This document shows, one piece after another, positions 45,183-54,500 of a DNA stretch of 64,000 nt. Position numbers and translations under genes: made by a program. The stretch comes from an uncultured Chitinophagales bacterium (GTDB taxonomy: Bacteria > Bacteroidota > Bacteroidia > Chitinophagales > JAHDHT01). Within the stretch, counting starts at the first letter, position 1. Every line of letters starts with the position of its first letter. Where the stretch lies: NCBI GenBank assembly GCA_938023075.1, contig CALHDG010000012.1, positions 47,287 to 111,286 of the forward strand. The letters are read 5' to 3'. A model generated the notes under the pieces. That model had not been told where the DNA came from. It made no database searches and was given only the letters and a program-made list of their open reading frames with translations.

Positions 45183-46553
45183 ATGAAAATTTATAAGAAT
45201 CTTTTTTACTACCTCATACTTTCATTAACTGCTATAAGTTTAACTTTTAGTGGATGCAAAGATAAATGTGAGATTTTAATAGATGCCGAATGTAACGATA
45301 ATGATTTTACTACGGTAGACCGCTTTGATGAAGAAAATTGTACCTGTATACACGAAAAAGTAAACGGCGTAAATGGCTTATGGAGTTTTAGTGCTGATGC
45401 ATACAACGAGTCGAATATACAAGAAGCCATGATTAAAATGGACGAAGGTGATACCATTCACTTTAGTTCGGGCACCTTTTCTTTTACCAATACGCTTTCT
45501 ATAGATGATAAGCGCAATGTAGTAATCAGAGGTTCTGGTATGGATGAAACGATTTTAGATTTTAGCAATCAAACTGCCGGTGCCGAAGGTTTAAAAATTA
45601 CGGCAGACAGTTCTATTGTAGCGAATTTAACCGTTAAAAACACCGTTGGTGATGGCATTAAAGCCAAAGATTGTAACTACTTTTCATTTATTAATGTAGC
45701 TACTATTTGGGATGGTGAAGCCAAAACTGAAAACGGGGCTTATGGAATCTACCCAACCACCAGTAAACATATTATGGTTGACGGCTGCTATGCCAAAGGG
45801 GCTTCAGATGCTGGTTTGTACATCGGGCAATGTGAATATGTAATTATGAAAAACTCTACTGCCGATAATAATGTAGCCGGTATTGAAATTGAAAACACCC
45901 GATATGCTGATGTTATTAATTGCACGGCTATAAACAATACCGGTGGTATTTTGGTATTTGATTTGCCGGGCTTACCTGCCGGACAAGGACATACCACCCG
46001 TGTTGTTGGATGTACCTTAGAAAACAATAACTATAAAAACTTTGCTAAGGAAGGCACTACAGTTGCTGATGTGCCACCAGGAACAGGTATTATGTTGATG
46101 GCTGCCAGTAACGTAGAAGTTTTTGACAACAAGCTGGTTAACAACAACTTTATGAGTATTGGCATAGTTGATTACGAGGTGCTGGCTTTCTTTTCAGGCA
46201 AACCCATTGAAGATGAAGAGTATATTTCTTACCCAAGAGATTTGTACATCTATAACAATGATGTGCAACGGATGGACGTATGCCCACCAGAACTAAATAT
46301 CATTGGAAATACCTTAAAACTAATTTACCAAAATAAATGTGATATGTCTGAAATACTATGGGATGGGATTACCGACATTGACGTATTTAAAGATGAATGG
46401 ACCATTTGCGTACAAAATAGCGGAAAAATTGATGATTTAGATGTAGCTAACTTTGGTGAGACTAATCACGAAATGCAAAGAGATGTACAGTATTTTGATT
46501 GCGACGGCAAAGAATCTTTAACACCGGTAGAGGTGTTGGCACCAACTTTATAA
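45183..46553 (+). CDS. Parallel beta-helix lipoprotein (TIGR03805-like)
   Basis: A 456-residue lipoprotein: MKIYKNLFYYLILSLTAISL precedes the lipobox TFSGC. After an EGF-like Cys cluster it becomes a right-handed parallel beta-helix with repeated turns (VVIRGSGMDETILDFS, NTVGDGIKAKDCNYFSF, DAGLYIGQCEYVIMKNSTADNNVAGIEIENTR starting near 200). From memory this matches a family that regularly sits next to an SO2930-type diheme cytochrome as a two-gene pair of unknown function. Here that cytochrome (49042-50121) is 2.5 kb away, separated by an accessory island. A terminator follows directly. The enzymatic role, if any, is unknown; helix folds of this sort often bind polysaccharide. Confidence 0.8.
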   Translation: MKIYKNLFYYLILSLTAISLTFSGCKDKCEILIDAECNDNDFTTVDRFDEENCTCIHEKVNGVNGLWSFSADAYNESNIQEAMIKMDEGDTIHFSSGTFSFTNTLSIDDKRNVVIRGSGMDETILDFSNQTAGAEGLKITADSSIVANLTVKNTVGDGIKAKDCNYFSFINVATIWDGEAKTENGAYGIYPTTSKHIMVDGCYAKGASDAGLYIGQCEYVIMKNSTADNNVAGIEIENTRYADVINCTAINNTGGILVFDLPGLPAGQGHTTRVVGCTLENNNYKNFAKEGTTVADVPPGTGIMLMAASNVEVFDNKLVNNNFMSIGIVDYEVLAFFSGKPIEDEEYISYPRDLYIYNNDVQRMDVCPPELNIIGNTLKLIYQNKCDMSEILWDGITDIDVFKDEWTICVQNSGKIDDLDVANFGETNHEMQRDVQYFDCDGKESLTPVEVLAPTL

Positions 46554-46568
46554 ATATAGTTAACATCA

Positions 46569-46608
46569 AAAGTCTCGTAATAAATTGCGGGACTTTCATT
46601 TTTTTTAA
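46569..46608 (+). terminator. Terminator after the beta-helix lipoprotein gene
   Basis: AAAGTCTCG pairs with CGGGACTTT (one wobble) followed by CATTTTTTTT. It separates the three-gene unit 42664-46553 from the toxin-antitoxin-chaperone operon. Confidence 0.65.
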
Positions 46609-46695
46609 TGTCAATTTGTTAAACAAAAAATCATTCAACATATTTTAAATTTATTACTTTATTATTTAGAACAAGACAATAAGTATATATCACTA

Positions 46696-47271
46696 TTGTG
46701 TGTAATTAAAAAACTAAAATACTATATTTGTAACTTGATTAGAACCTTATTTCATACACAAGAAAGCCGAGTCCAAAAATTAACTGAACCTATTCCTTGC
46801 ACACGTGATGATGCTTGGCTTGGAGAAGGTAAATATTTTTGGTACGACTTATTCGATGCTGAACAATGGGGAAATTCTTCTAAAAGAGCTACTGGATTTT
46901 TTGAAATATACGAAAGTGAGGTTGATTGTGAAGATGTTCTTGACACGGTATTCAATGAAGAACATTATAATTTTTGGCTCAAGCAATTAGAGAAAGTTGC
47001 GATGAAAATTATTAAGAAAACAAATGAAAAACCAACTCTTAAAGAATTGAATGATTATTTTAAAGAGAGAGGGACTTGGAATGAAGTTTGTGGTATTATA
47101 TTTCAAGATTTACCTACTAATAACAAACATCTATTAGTAAAACCTATTGAGTATAAAAATAAAAAATTTACATTCGCATATAGAAAGAGGGTTCAGATGG
47201 TAATATACGACGACAAAATTATTCGTACCTTTGCATTCCTAACAAAGGAAAAATGTATAAATTTAAACTAA
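46696..47271 (+). CDS. Putative ADP-ribosyltransferase-like toxin of a toxin-antitoxin-chaperone operon
   Basis: A 191-codon frame opening at TTG. Motifs fit a diverged ADP-ribosyltransferase (DUF3990-like) fold: LFHTQESRVQKL at 18-29 in place of the YHGT motif (His20), DDAWLGEGKYFWYDLFDAEQ at 38-57, corresponding to the family WLGxGiYFw block (Tyr47), and RVQMVIYDDKIIRTFAFL at the C-terminus, similar to the closing strand of these enzymes. It is followed, one base after the stop, by a small antitoxin candidate and then a SecB-like chaperone, the order of CmdTAC, where the toxin ADP-ribosylates mRNA. A TATATTTG box at 46723-46730 lies inside the first 13 codons, so the true start may be the in-frame TTG at 46735 (178 residues). 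ART assignment is by motif only. Confidence 0.6.
   Translation: MCVIKKLKYYICNLIRTLFHTQESRVQKLTEPIPCTRDDAWLGEGKYFWYDLFDAEQWGNSSKRATGFFEIYESEVDCEDVLDTVFNEEHYNFWLKQLEKVAMKIIKKTNEKPTLKELNDYFKERGTWNEVCGIIFQDLPTNNKHLLVKPIEYKNKKFTFAYRKRVQMVIYDDKIIRTFAFLTKEKCINLN
46723..46730 (+). promoter_or_regulatory. Putative -7 box of the toxin-antitoxin-chaperone operon
   Basis: TATATTTG matches TAnnTTTG. A TTG lies 24 bases upstream, somewhat too far for a standard -33. It sits within the annotated 5' end of the toxin frame and favours translation from TTG 46735 or later on a nearly leaderless transcript. Confidence 0.4.
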
Positions 47272-47272
47272 A

Positions 47273-47515
47273 ATGTTAGACCTAAATAATTTAGAAAAAA
47301 AGTTAGACAAAGCTTTAGCACTTGAAACTAAAGAAAGTCTTACAAATTGGCTAAAAGAAAAAAGATTAAAAAAATATCTTTCTTCTTTTGGAGAAGGTGA
47401 ATTATGTCAAATCTCATCTGAACAACCAGTAAAGGTCAAACTTTCCGCATCTTTCAATTTTGAAATTAAAGTAAATTCATTTAATCCTACGTACAATCCA
47501 AAATTAGCTGCATAA
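47273..47515 (+). CDS. Putative antitoxin with chaperone-addiction tail (CmdA-like)
   Basis: An 80-residue acidic/basic helical protein. The first 40 residues (LEKKLDKALALETKESLTNW, LKEKRLKKYL) are amphipathic helix. The last 30 (VKVKLSASFNFEIKVNSFNP, TYNPKLAA) are strand- and Asn/Tyr-rich, which is how chaperone-addiction (ChAD) tails of TAC antitoxins look. It starts one base after the toxin stop and ends three bases before the SecB-like gene. There is no helix-turn-helix that I can recognise, so the antitoxin would neutralise by direct binding, with regulation through another element. The identity is inferred from position, size and tail rather than homology. Confidence 0.55.
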   Translation: MLDLNNLEKKLDKALALETKESLTNWLKEKRLKKYLSSFGEGELCQISSEQPVKVKLSASFNFEIKVNSFNPTYNPKLAA

Positions 47516-47518
47516 CTA

Positions 47519-47947
47519 ATGGAAATTAATAAACAAATAAAATTAAAATTTCACGGTGTTGATTTTCCTGTTGTTAATTTTCAATCTGAAAAAGTAAGTT
47601 CTGCAATCGAAGATTTGGATATTAAAATGAATTTTAATCCTAAAGTCCATTACCCTAAAGACCATCCTACTTTTTTTAGGATAGTTCAGGAAATCAATTT
47701 AGAATCTGACAAAAACTTTAGTCTATTCATCGTTGCTGTAGGAATTTTTGAAATAGGAGAAGAAACTGATGCAGAAACTAAAAAATCTTTTGTCAACCTT
47801 AACGCACCTGCCATAATGTTTCCTTACGTACGTTCATTTATATCTACGCTTACTGGAAATTTAGGTAATGTAACTGGAACTTTGACAATTCCACCACAAC
47901 TCTTTCAAGGCAATTTAGAAGAAGTTACTGATATTCCGAATAGTTAA
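47519..47947 (+). CDS. SecB-like chaperone of a toxin-antitoxin-chaperone operon (CmdC-like)
   Basis: A 142-residue protein with the SecB fold signature in its second half: LNAPAIMFPYVRSFISTLTG followed by LTIPPQLFQGNLEE corresponds to the SecB segment APxLLFPYxRxxxxxLT...LPPxxF. The N-terminal half (FFRIVQEINLESDKNFSLFI) gives the expected long beta strands. Bacteroidota SecB for general export is normally not placed in such an operon. In TAC systems a SecB-like protein protects the antitoxin from degradation by holding its C-terminal tail, and phage infection breaks this protection. Third gene of the operon, three bases after the antitoxin stop. SecB-like family call is strong; TAC role inferred. 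Confidence 0.75.
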   Translation: MEINKQIKLKFHGVDFPVVNFQSEKVSSAIEDLDIKMNFNPKVHYPKDHPTFFRIVQEINLESDKNFSLFIVAVGIFEIGEETDAETKKSFVNLNAPAIMFPYVRSFISTLTGNLGNVTGTLTIPPQLFQGNLEEVTDIPNS

Positions 47948-47960
47948 TAACTACACACAA

Positions 47961-48086
47961 TAACGTGTATAATTAATTGCTTTGGCAAGTGCTTATTTGG
48001 AAAATTCCTTAGGAATTTTCTCGCGTTCGTTTTTGTTTACTAAATTAGTTGCTCAAACACGCAACTAACCATACACGAACACGTTA
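47961..48086. repeat. 126-bp attC-like imperfect palindrome with internal hairpin
   Basis: The left arm TAACGTGTATAATTAATTGC is mirrored by the right arm GCAACTAACCATACACGAAC followed by ACGTTA, with one five-base insertion. In the middle GAAAATTCC-TTA-GGAATTTTC (48000-48020) is a perfect 9-bp hairpin. Length and the AAC...GTT ends resemble integron attC sites, but the right core reads GTTATCT and not the GTTRRRY consensus, so a MITE-like palindrome is an equal possibility. It lies between the chaperone gene and the nuclease pseudogene. Confidence 0.55.
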
Positions 48087-48112
48087 TCTGATTATGGTTT
48101 TAAATTAGTTTT

Positions 48113-49019
48113 GCGGATGAAAAGGATAATCTATTTTTAAAAAAGTACTTCAGGCTTTGCTACAATTTGAATCGCCTATTGAGACAATAGATTTTTTACG
48201 TAATGAATTTGGTGGTGTTACTCAAAATGCACGAGGTGGTTTGTACGATTTAATTTGCAAAGATGAAAAACAACGAACCTTTATAGTAGAAATGCAGTTA
48301 GGTTATTATAAGCATTTTATTCAACGGTCAAAATTTTATGCATTTCATCGCTTTAATACTTTAGTTGCTAAAAGTCAATATACTTTTAATGATTTAACAC
48401 CTATTTATTGTATCGGCTTTTTAACCAAACCCATTTTTCCTAAAACTAAAACCTATTATCATTATGGCACCTTAAAAAATCAGTTAGGTGAAGAAATGGA
48501 TGCTCAATTACCCACCTAATCATAGAAATTAGTAAATTTGAGAAACAAATTGAGGAAATACAAACTGATTTAGATAAGTTAATTTATGTTATGAAGAATT
48601 TAGAACATATTAAAGGACTAAAGGAATTACCGAAAGTACTAAATGAAGAATGGATTGAACATGCTATACATAAGGTTGACAGAAGCCAAATGACTCCAGA
48701 ACAGCGTATGCATTTTGAAATGTTGCTCGCTAAAAACGCTTCGATTGTATATATGCAAAAAGAAGAAGAAAAAAGATTAAAAGCTATTAGGGAAAAAGAG
48801 TTGAAACAAGCCGTTGAAATAGAAGTGAAACAAGCTGTTGAACATGCAGTTGAGAAGGAGTTAAAACAAGCCGTTGAACATGCAGTTGAAAAGGAGTTGA
48901 AACAAGCTAAGAAAAAGATTACGATTAACATTGCCAAAAAAATGAAAGCAGCCAATATTGAAATAGCTATAATTGCTGAAACAACTGGTTTAGCTGAAAG
49001 TGAAATTGTAAAACTATAG
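48113..49019 (+). pseudogene. PD-(D/E)XK nuclease family (Rpn/transposase-like) gene, 5'-truncated with two frameshifts
   Basis: Joined frames give a normal family member. ADEKDNLFLKK (from 48113) shifts frame near 48140 within an A-run to VLQALLQFESPIETIDFLRN. Then comes the nuclease core GGLYDLICKDEKQRTFIVEMQ (Asp, then Glu-x-Gln) and HRFNTLVAKSQYTF. The frame stops at 48519. One base missing at about 48507 (CAATT for CAAATT) restores ITHLIIEISKFEKQIEEIQ and continues to 49019. The 3' part carries a heptad-like repeat (KQAVEHAVEKEL twice). The 5' end with the start codon is missing next to the attC-like element. Homologous intact proteins are common in Bacteroidota and often annotated as Rpn-family recombination-promoting nuclease/putative transposase. 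This copy is decayed. Confidence 0.75.
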
Positions 49020-49041
49020 AAACCAAACACCATTCTCGATT

Positions 49042-50121
49042 ATGATGATACGTTACCTTATACTTAGCATCTTGCTTATCAGTTTACTGCCTGCTTGCCA
49101 AAAACAAGAGATAGCGCAGGTTGAATTATTCGATTTCTCCACGGTTCCATTCAAAAAGTTAAGTGACTATCATTTTTATGAAGGTGATCTTAAAAACTTG
49201 GAACCTAACCCAACGCTATTGCCTTATGATTTAACAACCGGACTATTTTCTAACTATGCCGAAAAACAACGCTTAATTTATTTTCCGGTAGGTAGCGAGG
49301 CAGCTTATATTAATAATGAACAAGAAACTATCGATTTCCCCGATGGAACCATCATCATTAAAACTTTTTTTTATTACAACGATTTACGTGATGAAAGCAA
49401 AGGCAAGCGTGTGTTAGAAACTCGTTTGTTAATTAGAAAAGCCGGTGTTTGGGAAGCTGCTGATTATATTTGGAATGAAGAACAAACCGAAGCCTATCAT
49501 GAAATTGCCGGTAAACAAGTGCCGGTTGAATGGATACATTTTGATGGCAGCAAACGAAGTACCCTTTACGCCATACCTAACGATAATGAATGTAAAGGCT
49601 GCCACGAGTTAGGCGACGAAATGGTATTAATTGGCCCGAAAGCGCGCATGCTCAATAAAGATTATACCTACAAAAGAAAACCTGAAAACCAATTACAAAA
49701 ATGGGAAGCATTAGGGCTACTGAGCAATTTGCCACCCATAGATCAAATACCGAAAACTGCTTTATTTGAAGATTCCAATGCATCTTTAGAGTTAAAAGCC
49801 CGAACTTATTTAGACATTAACTGTGCACATTGCCATAATAGCAATGGTCCGGCAAACAACACCGGAATGTTTTTAGATTTTGAGCAAACCGATTCGTTAA
49901 CCTTAGGCACTTGCAAACCGCCTGTTGCAGCCGGTGGTGGAACCGGTGGTTTAAGCTACGCCTTAGTACCTGGTGATCCAGAAAATTCTATTATGATCTA
50001 TCGCTTAAATTCTTTAGAGTTAGATGTATCGATGCCTGAATTAGGGCGTTCGGTTATTCACGAAGAGGGCTTACAACTGTTAACCGATTGGGTTGATAGT
50101 TTGGCTGGCGACTGTGAGTAA
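49042..50121 (+). CDS. SO2930-type diheme c-type cytochrome lipoprotein (TIGR03806-like)
   Basis: A 359-residue exported protein. MMIRYLILSILLISLLPACQ is a lipoprotein signal. Two haem motifs are visible, ECKGCHEL near residue 183 and INCAHCHNSNG near 260, each C-x-x-C-H. The region between, RTLYAIPNDNECKGC-like context and KARTYLDINCAHCH, matches the family named after SO2930. The family regularly accompanies a beta-helix lipoprotein (here 45183-46553). Probable outer-membrane-attached electron-transfer protein; the partner and pathway are unknown. It starts 22 bases after the nuclease pseudogene, so its own promoter or original operon link has been disturbed. Confidence 0.8.
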   Translation: MMIRYLILSILLISLLPACQKQEIAQVELFDFSTVPFKKLSDYHFYEGDLKNLEPNPTLLPYDLTTGLFSNYAEKQRLIYFPVGSEAAYINNEQETIDFPDGTIIIKTFFYYNDLRDESKGKRVLETRLLIRKAGVWEAADYIWNEEQTEAYHEIAGKQVPVEWIHFDGSKRSTLYAIPNDNECKGCHELGDEMVLIGPKARMLNKDYTYKRKPENQLQKWEALGLLSNLPPIDQIPKTALFEDSNASLELKARTYLDINCAHCHNSNGPANNTGMFLDFEQTDSLTLGTCKPPVAAGGGTGGLSYALVPGDPENSIMIYRLNSLELDVSMPELGRSVIHEEGLQLLTDWVDSLAGDCE

Positions 50122-50134
50122 AATGTAGTGTATC

Positions 50135-51217
50135 TTACATAAACTGATCACCCTTCTTTCGCTTAATGTCAGCTACAATTTTTTTAATTTCTTGCTGTTG
50201 ATCTTTCTTAAAAAGTAAAAGAACATCATCAGTATCAATTACACAAAAATCTTTTAAACCCATTAAAATAACCAACTTCTCATTCTTAGCAGAAACCATA
50301 CAATTGACTGCATCATACACCATTACATTATCACCCGAAACCGCATTTCCTAAATAATCTTTTTTCATATTTTCATATAAAGAACCCCAAGTGCCCAAAT
50401 CACTCCAACTAAAATCTCCTGGAATCACTAACACATTATCTGCCTTTTCCATCACCCCATAATCAATAGAAACATTGGTGCACAAACCATAAGCCGCATT
50501 AATAAAAGTCTGTTCTTTCGGGGTGTTATAAATGCCTTTGGTGGTTTTAAAAATATCCGCTACTTCAAAAAGATGTTCGTCAAAAGCGGCTAAAATACTT
50601 TTAGTGCTCCAAATGAAAATACCAGAATTCCATAAAAAATCACCACTTGTTAAAAAGGTTTTCGCAATTTCTATGGGAGGCTTTTCGGTAAAAGTTTTAA
50701 CCTTAAAAATGTTATCAGCGGCAGCGTCTTTTTTCCGGTATTGAATATAGCCATAACCCGTATCAGGTCTTGTTGGCTTAATACCCAGTGTAAGTAAATT
50801 ATTATTGGTTTCTGCAAAAGCAAAGCCTTTTTGTATGCAGCGCATAAATTGTTCTTCATTTAAAATTAAATGGTCCGATGGTGCAATAGCCATTACTGCA
50901 TCTGGATTTAAATGATGAATTTTATTAGCAAAATAAGCAATACAAGGTGCCGTATTACGCCTTACTGGTTCTGCTAAAATTTGATGATCGTTCAGTTGAG
51001 GCAGGTGTTCTTTAGTTAAAGCTACATATTGTTGAGCCGTTATAATATAAATGTTTTCGGTAGGAATAAATTGATTAAACCGTTCAAAAGTCATTTGTAT
51101 CAAACTTTTTCCCGTACCTAAAAAATCTAAAAATTGTTTAGGTAAATGATTACGGCTTACGGGCCAAAATCGACTACCAATTCCACCTGCCATAATGCCT
51201 ACATAATGATTCGTCAC
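50135..51217 (-). CDS. manC: Mannose-1-phosphate guanylyltransferase
   Basis: A 360-residue nucleotidyltransferase that makes GDP-mannose from mannose 1-phosphate and GTP for surface polysaccharides or glycoconjugates. The N-terminus MAGGIGSRFWPVSRNHLPKQ is the pyrophosphorylase signature with the Lys at the sugar-phosphate site. IAPSDHLI, FTEKPPIEIA and FLWNSGIFIW are further family blocks. It is the short form lacking the C-terminal phosphomannose isomerase cupin. It ends 13 bases from the convergent cytochrome gene and has no polysaccharide gene beside it. Confidence 0.9.
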   Translation of the reverse strand: MTNHYVGIMAGGIGSRFWPVSRNHLPKQFLDFLGTGKSLIQMTFERFNQFIPTENIYIITAQQYVALTKEHLPQLNDHQILAEPVRRNTAPCIAYFANKIHHLNPDAVMAIAPSDHLILNEEQFMRCIQKGFAFAETNNNLLTLGIKPTRPDTGYGYIQYRKKDAAADNIFKVKTFTEKPPIEIAKTFLTSGDFLWNSGIFIWSTKSILAAFDEHLFEVADIFKTTKGIYNTPKEQTFINAAYGLCTNVSIDYGVMEKADNVLVIPGDFSWSDLGTWGSLYENMKKDYLGNAVSGDNVMVYDAVNCMVSAKNEKLVILMGLKDFCVIDTDDVLLLFKKDQQQEIKKIVADIKRKKGDQFM

Positions 51218-51510
51218 GTAGCCAATTTACGCATTTCTTTTTAAAAAGAAGCGGCAATTGAAGGCAAATATTAAAATAGGTATATCAAAAAGCGAAAACG
51301 AACTTATTGAATTCAATTTTGAAAATGATTAATTACTTATGTATATTTGATTAGAATTTTATTGAAGTGACTAACGATTTCCTTCCTTATCTATTTTATA
51401 ACATTTAGTAAAATAAAATATGTACAAGAAATTTTATTAACATAATTTTATTTAATGTGTAAGATTAAATACATCCAAGCAGAGATTTATACAACTTAAA
51501 ATTAAGCACA

Positions 51511-54500
51511 ATGGAGAAAATTTACCTGTTAACCTTATTGTTAATTCCATCTATTTTTATTGGAGCACAACCCATAAATGACGATGCCTGCAATGCTATT
51601 TTGTTAGCTATTGGTGATGATTGCTCTGCCATCTTACCTTATGATAATATTGGTGCAACTGCTCAAATGGATGAACCTTTTGGCGATTGTTACAACGACG
51701 GCTCTATTGAAAACACCGTATGGTTTGCATTTGTTGCCCCTTCATCAGGTGCCGTTAGTATTGATACCGATTTCGCAAACAGCGGTTTGCAAAACAGTCA
51801 GTTAACCGTTTTTAGATTAAGAGATGAAGATTGTACCCTATGGGATAACTTTGAACCAATTGCCTGCAATGAAGATAAATTACCGGAGCGGGAATTTACC
51901 GAAGCCAATGCTGCCATCCCGCCTATAGCAGTTACAGCTGGGTTAACTTATTTTATTCAAGTAGATGGCTTCAAAATGATTGATGACAATCCAACAAACA
52001 ACAATACCAATGAAGGTTCTTTTTGTCTGATGGTTAATGAAATAATTCCACCAGAAAATGATGATTGTGACAATGCAGACATTTACGGAGGCTTTGGACC
52101 AATTTGTAGCAAGTTATGGGGTGATGATGAACCAAATATTGAAAATACGACTACCATTGGTGCAACTGCCGGTAATGAAATTGACTTTTTCTCTTGCGAC
52201 GGCAGCCCATTTAATGCTACGGTATATTATACTTTTCATGCAGGAGTTTCAGAAGTTGAATTGAATTTTCTGAGTGGCGAGCATCTTAATGTAGCTTTGT
52301 TAACCTTGAATAATGATTGTAACAGTTCAGTAGAAGTTACTGGAAACTGTTTTACAGATATTAGTGCATTACCGAATGAAGATTTGGAAAATCCACAACC
52401 GGAAGTACTATTTACCAACCTTGTACCTCTAACACCTTATTTAATGGCAATTTGGACTAATGAAGGCGAAGCCACCGATTTTGAGTTTTGCTTAACCAGA
52501 ACACCCAACTATGTTTGTGGGGATAGTATATGTTACGAATTAGCTGAAAGTTATACCAACTGCCAAAGCGATTGCCCTTGTATAAGTAGCATTGAATTGT
52601 TTAGTTACCAAACCGGACAAAATACAATCATACCAGAAGCCGTTTGTCCTGAAATTGTTGGAGATTTGTCCGATTCGGGAATACCAGGATTATATGTTCC
52701 TTTTACCATTAACACCAACGACCCGGATTTAACCGGTTCTTTTGTTTTGAGAAGTACAGGTGCTCTATTTGCTTCCACAGATCCACCTATACCCTTACCC
52801 AACAGCGAAGCCACTAATTCGTTGATGTATTTATTTTTGACAGCAACCAAATTAGCAACTGGAGGAAATGTTACGATCAGTTTCAATTCGGATGCAAAAG
52901 CCTGCACAGCCAACCTTACCTTCGATATAGCTGATCTCATTAAACCAGAAACCACCGAATGTGGTGACTGTACTTTAAAAATTCTGCCAGATTATATTAA
53001 TGCTTGTTGCGGTGCTGATTTTATAGAAATTGGCATAGGTTTGGAGAACGCCATTGGACCCAAAGTATGGGTCAGTCAAGATAATAATATTGCTTACGAT
53101 GCCGGAACGGATATTTTATTAGCTTTAGATGGATCAACTACCATCAATCTTCCAACAAATGACCTATTGCTGACTTTTTATGATGAGGGCAAACCCAATT
53201 GTGCGATAAGAAGAAATCTTACTGGCGGAGACTTTATTTGTGGGCAAAATGAGGTATGTATAAATCCAACTGGTTGTGCTGCTAGCCAATGCCGCTTAAA
53301 TCCAATTATCCGGTACGAAGCAGCAACCTGTAATCTTGATAGCACACTAAATGTTCCGATAGATATTGGTTCGTCAACCGGAGCCGTAATTTTTACACCT
53401 TCCGGTATGGTTGGTGGAAGTGGAACAAGCACCGATCCATATGCAGTGCATATCAATTTAAAGGATTGTCAGCCTGTTGATTTCACTTTATCTGATGAAT
53501 CTACCTGCGATGTAATACCGATTGTTACGGTCAATTCACCTCCCAATATTGCTGGTGGCATTCATGTTAGTGACGCAAACTATGGTACCTGGAATTTTAG
53601 AATTGAAACGGAATTAGGTATTTGTGAAACAGATTCTGCTGTTGTGGGTACTGTAGCACTCTTAAATGATGGGGATACAAGCGGTGGCAAGTTAACTGAT
53701 TTTTGTGAGCCAACTCCTCCAGAACTTCCAGCCACTTCGGTTTGTGCACCTGTCAATGGTAAAATCGCTTTGATTGATCGGGGGCAATGTGGGCGGCTAC
53801 ATAAGGTTGAAAATGCACAAAATTGCGGAGCTATCGGTGTAGTTATTTGCGATTGTTTTGGGTGTGAAGATGAAATAGTTTTTTTCCCACAACCTTATTA
53901 TTCTATTCCAATAACCATACCAGCTGTTTTTATGCCATATGCCGATTGTGAAAAATTAAAAATGGAACTGAACAAAGGCAACGAAGTAGTGCTTTGTATT
54001 GGAGCACCAGTCAATCTACCGGGTTGCTCCAGAGAATTTACAGTAGATGTTTGTGAGGATTTTCTGGCTGATTATTGTGAAAACAATCCAGCTGTATTGG
54101 GCTGTACTAACGCTGATGCTTGTAATTATGATGCAGCCGCAACGGTTGATGATGAAAGTTGCTTTTTTACAGGCGACAGCTGCGATGACAATAACGATGC
54201 AACTATTGATGATGTTTACATCGATTGCAACTGCAGAGGTATTTGTACAATAGGCAGTTTTGGCGATGCTTGCGATGATGGAAATGACAATTCAACCGGC
54301 GATGCAATTACGGTAGATTGTGTATGTATGGGATTGATTTCTTGCAACCCTCCAATAGATGAATTGATCTCTCCCGCTCAAACTACTTTATGTGTTGATG
54401 AAATTGATCTGCCAACTTTTAGCTTACCCGCATCTGCTCTGCCGGATGTAGCAATTGTGGTAGAAGTGAATGGAACAATTGTAGCGATATCAGAAGACGG

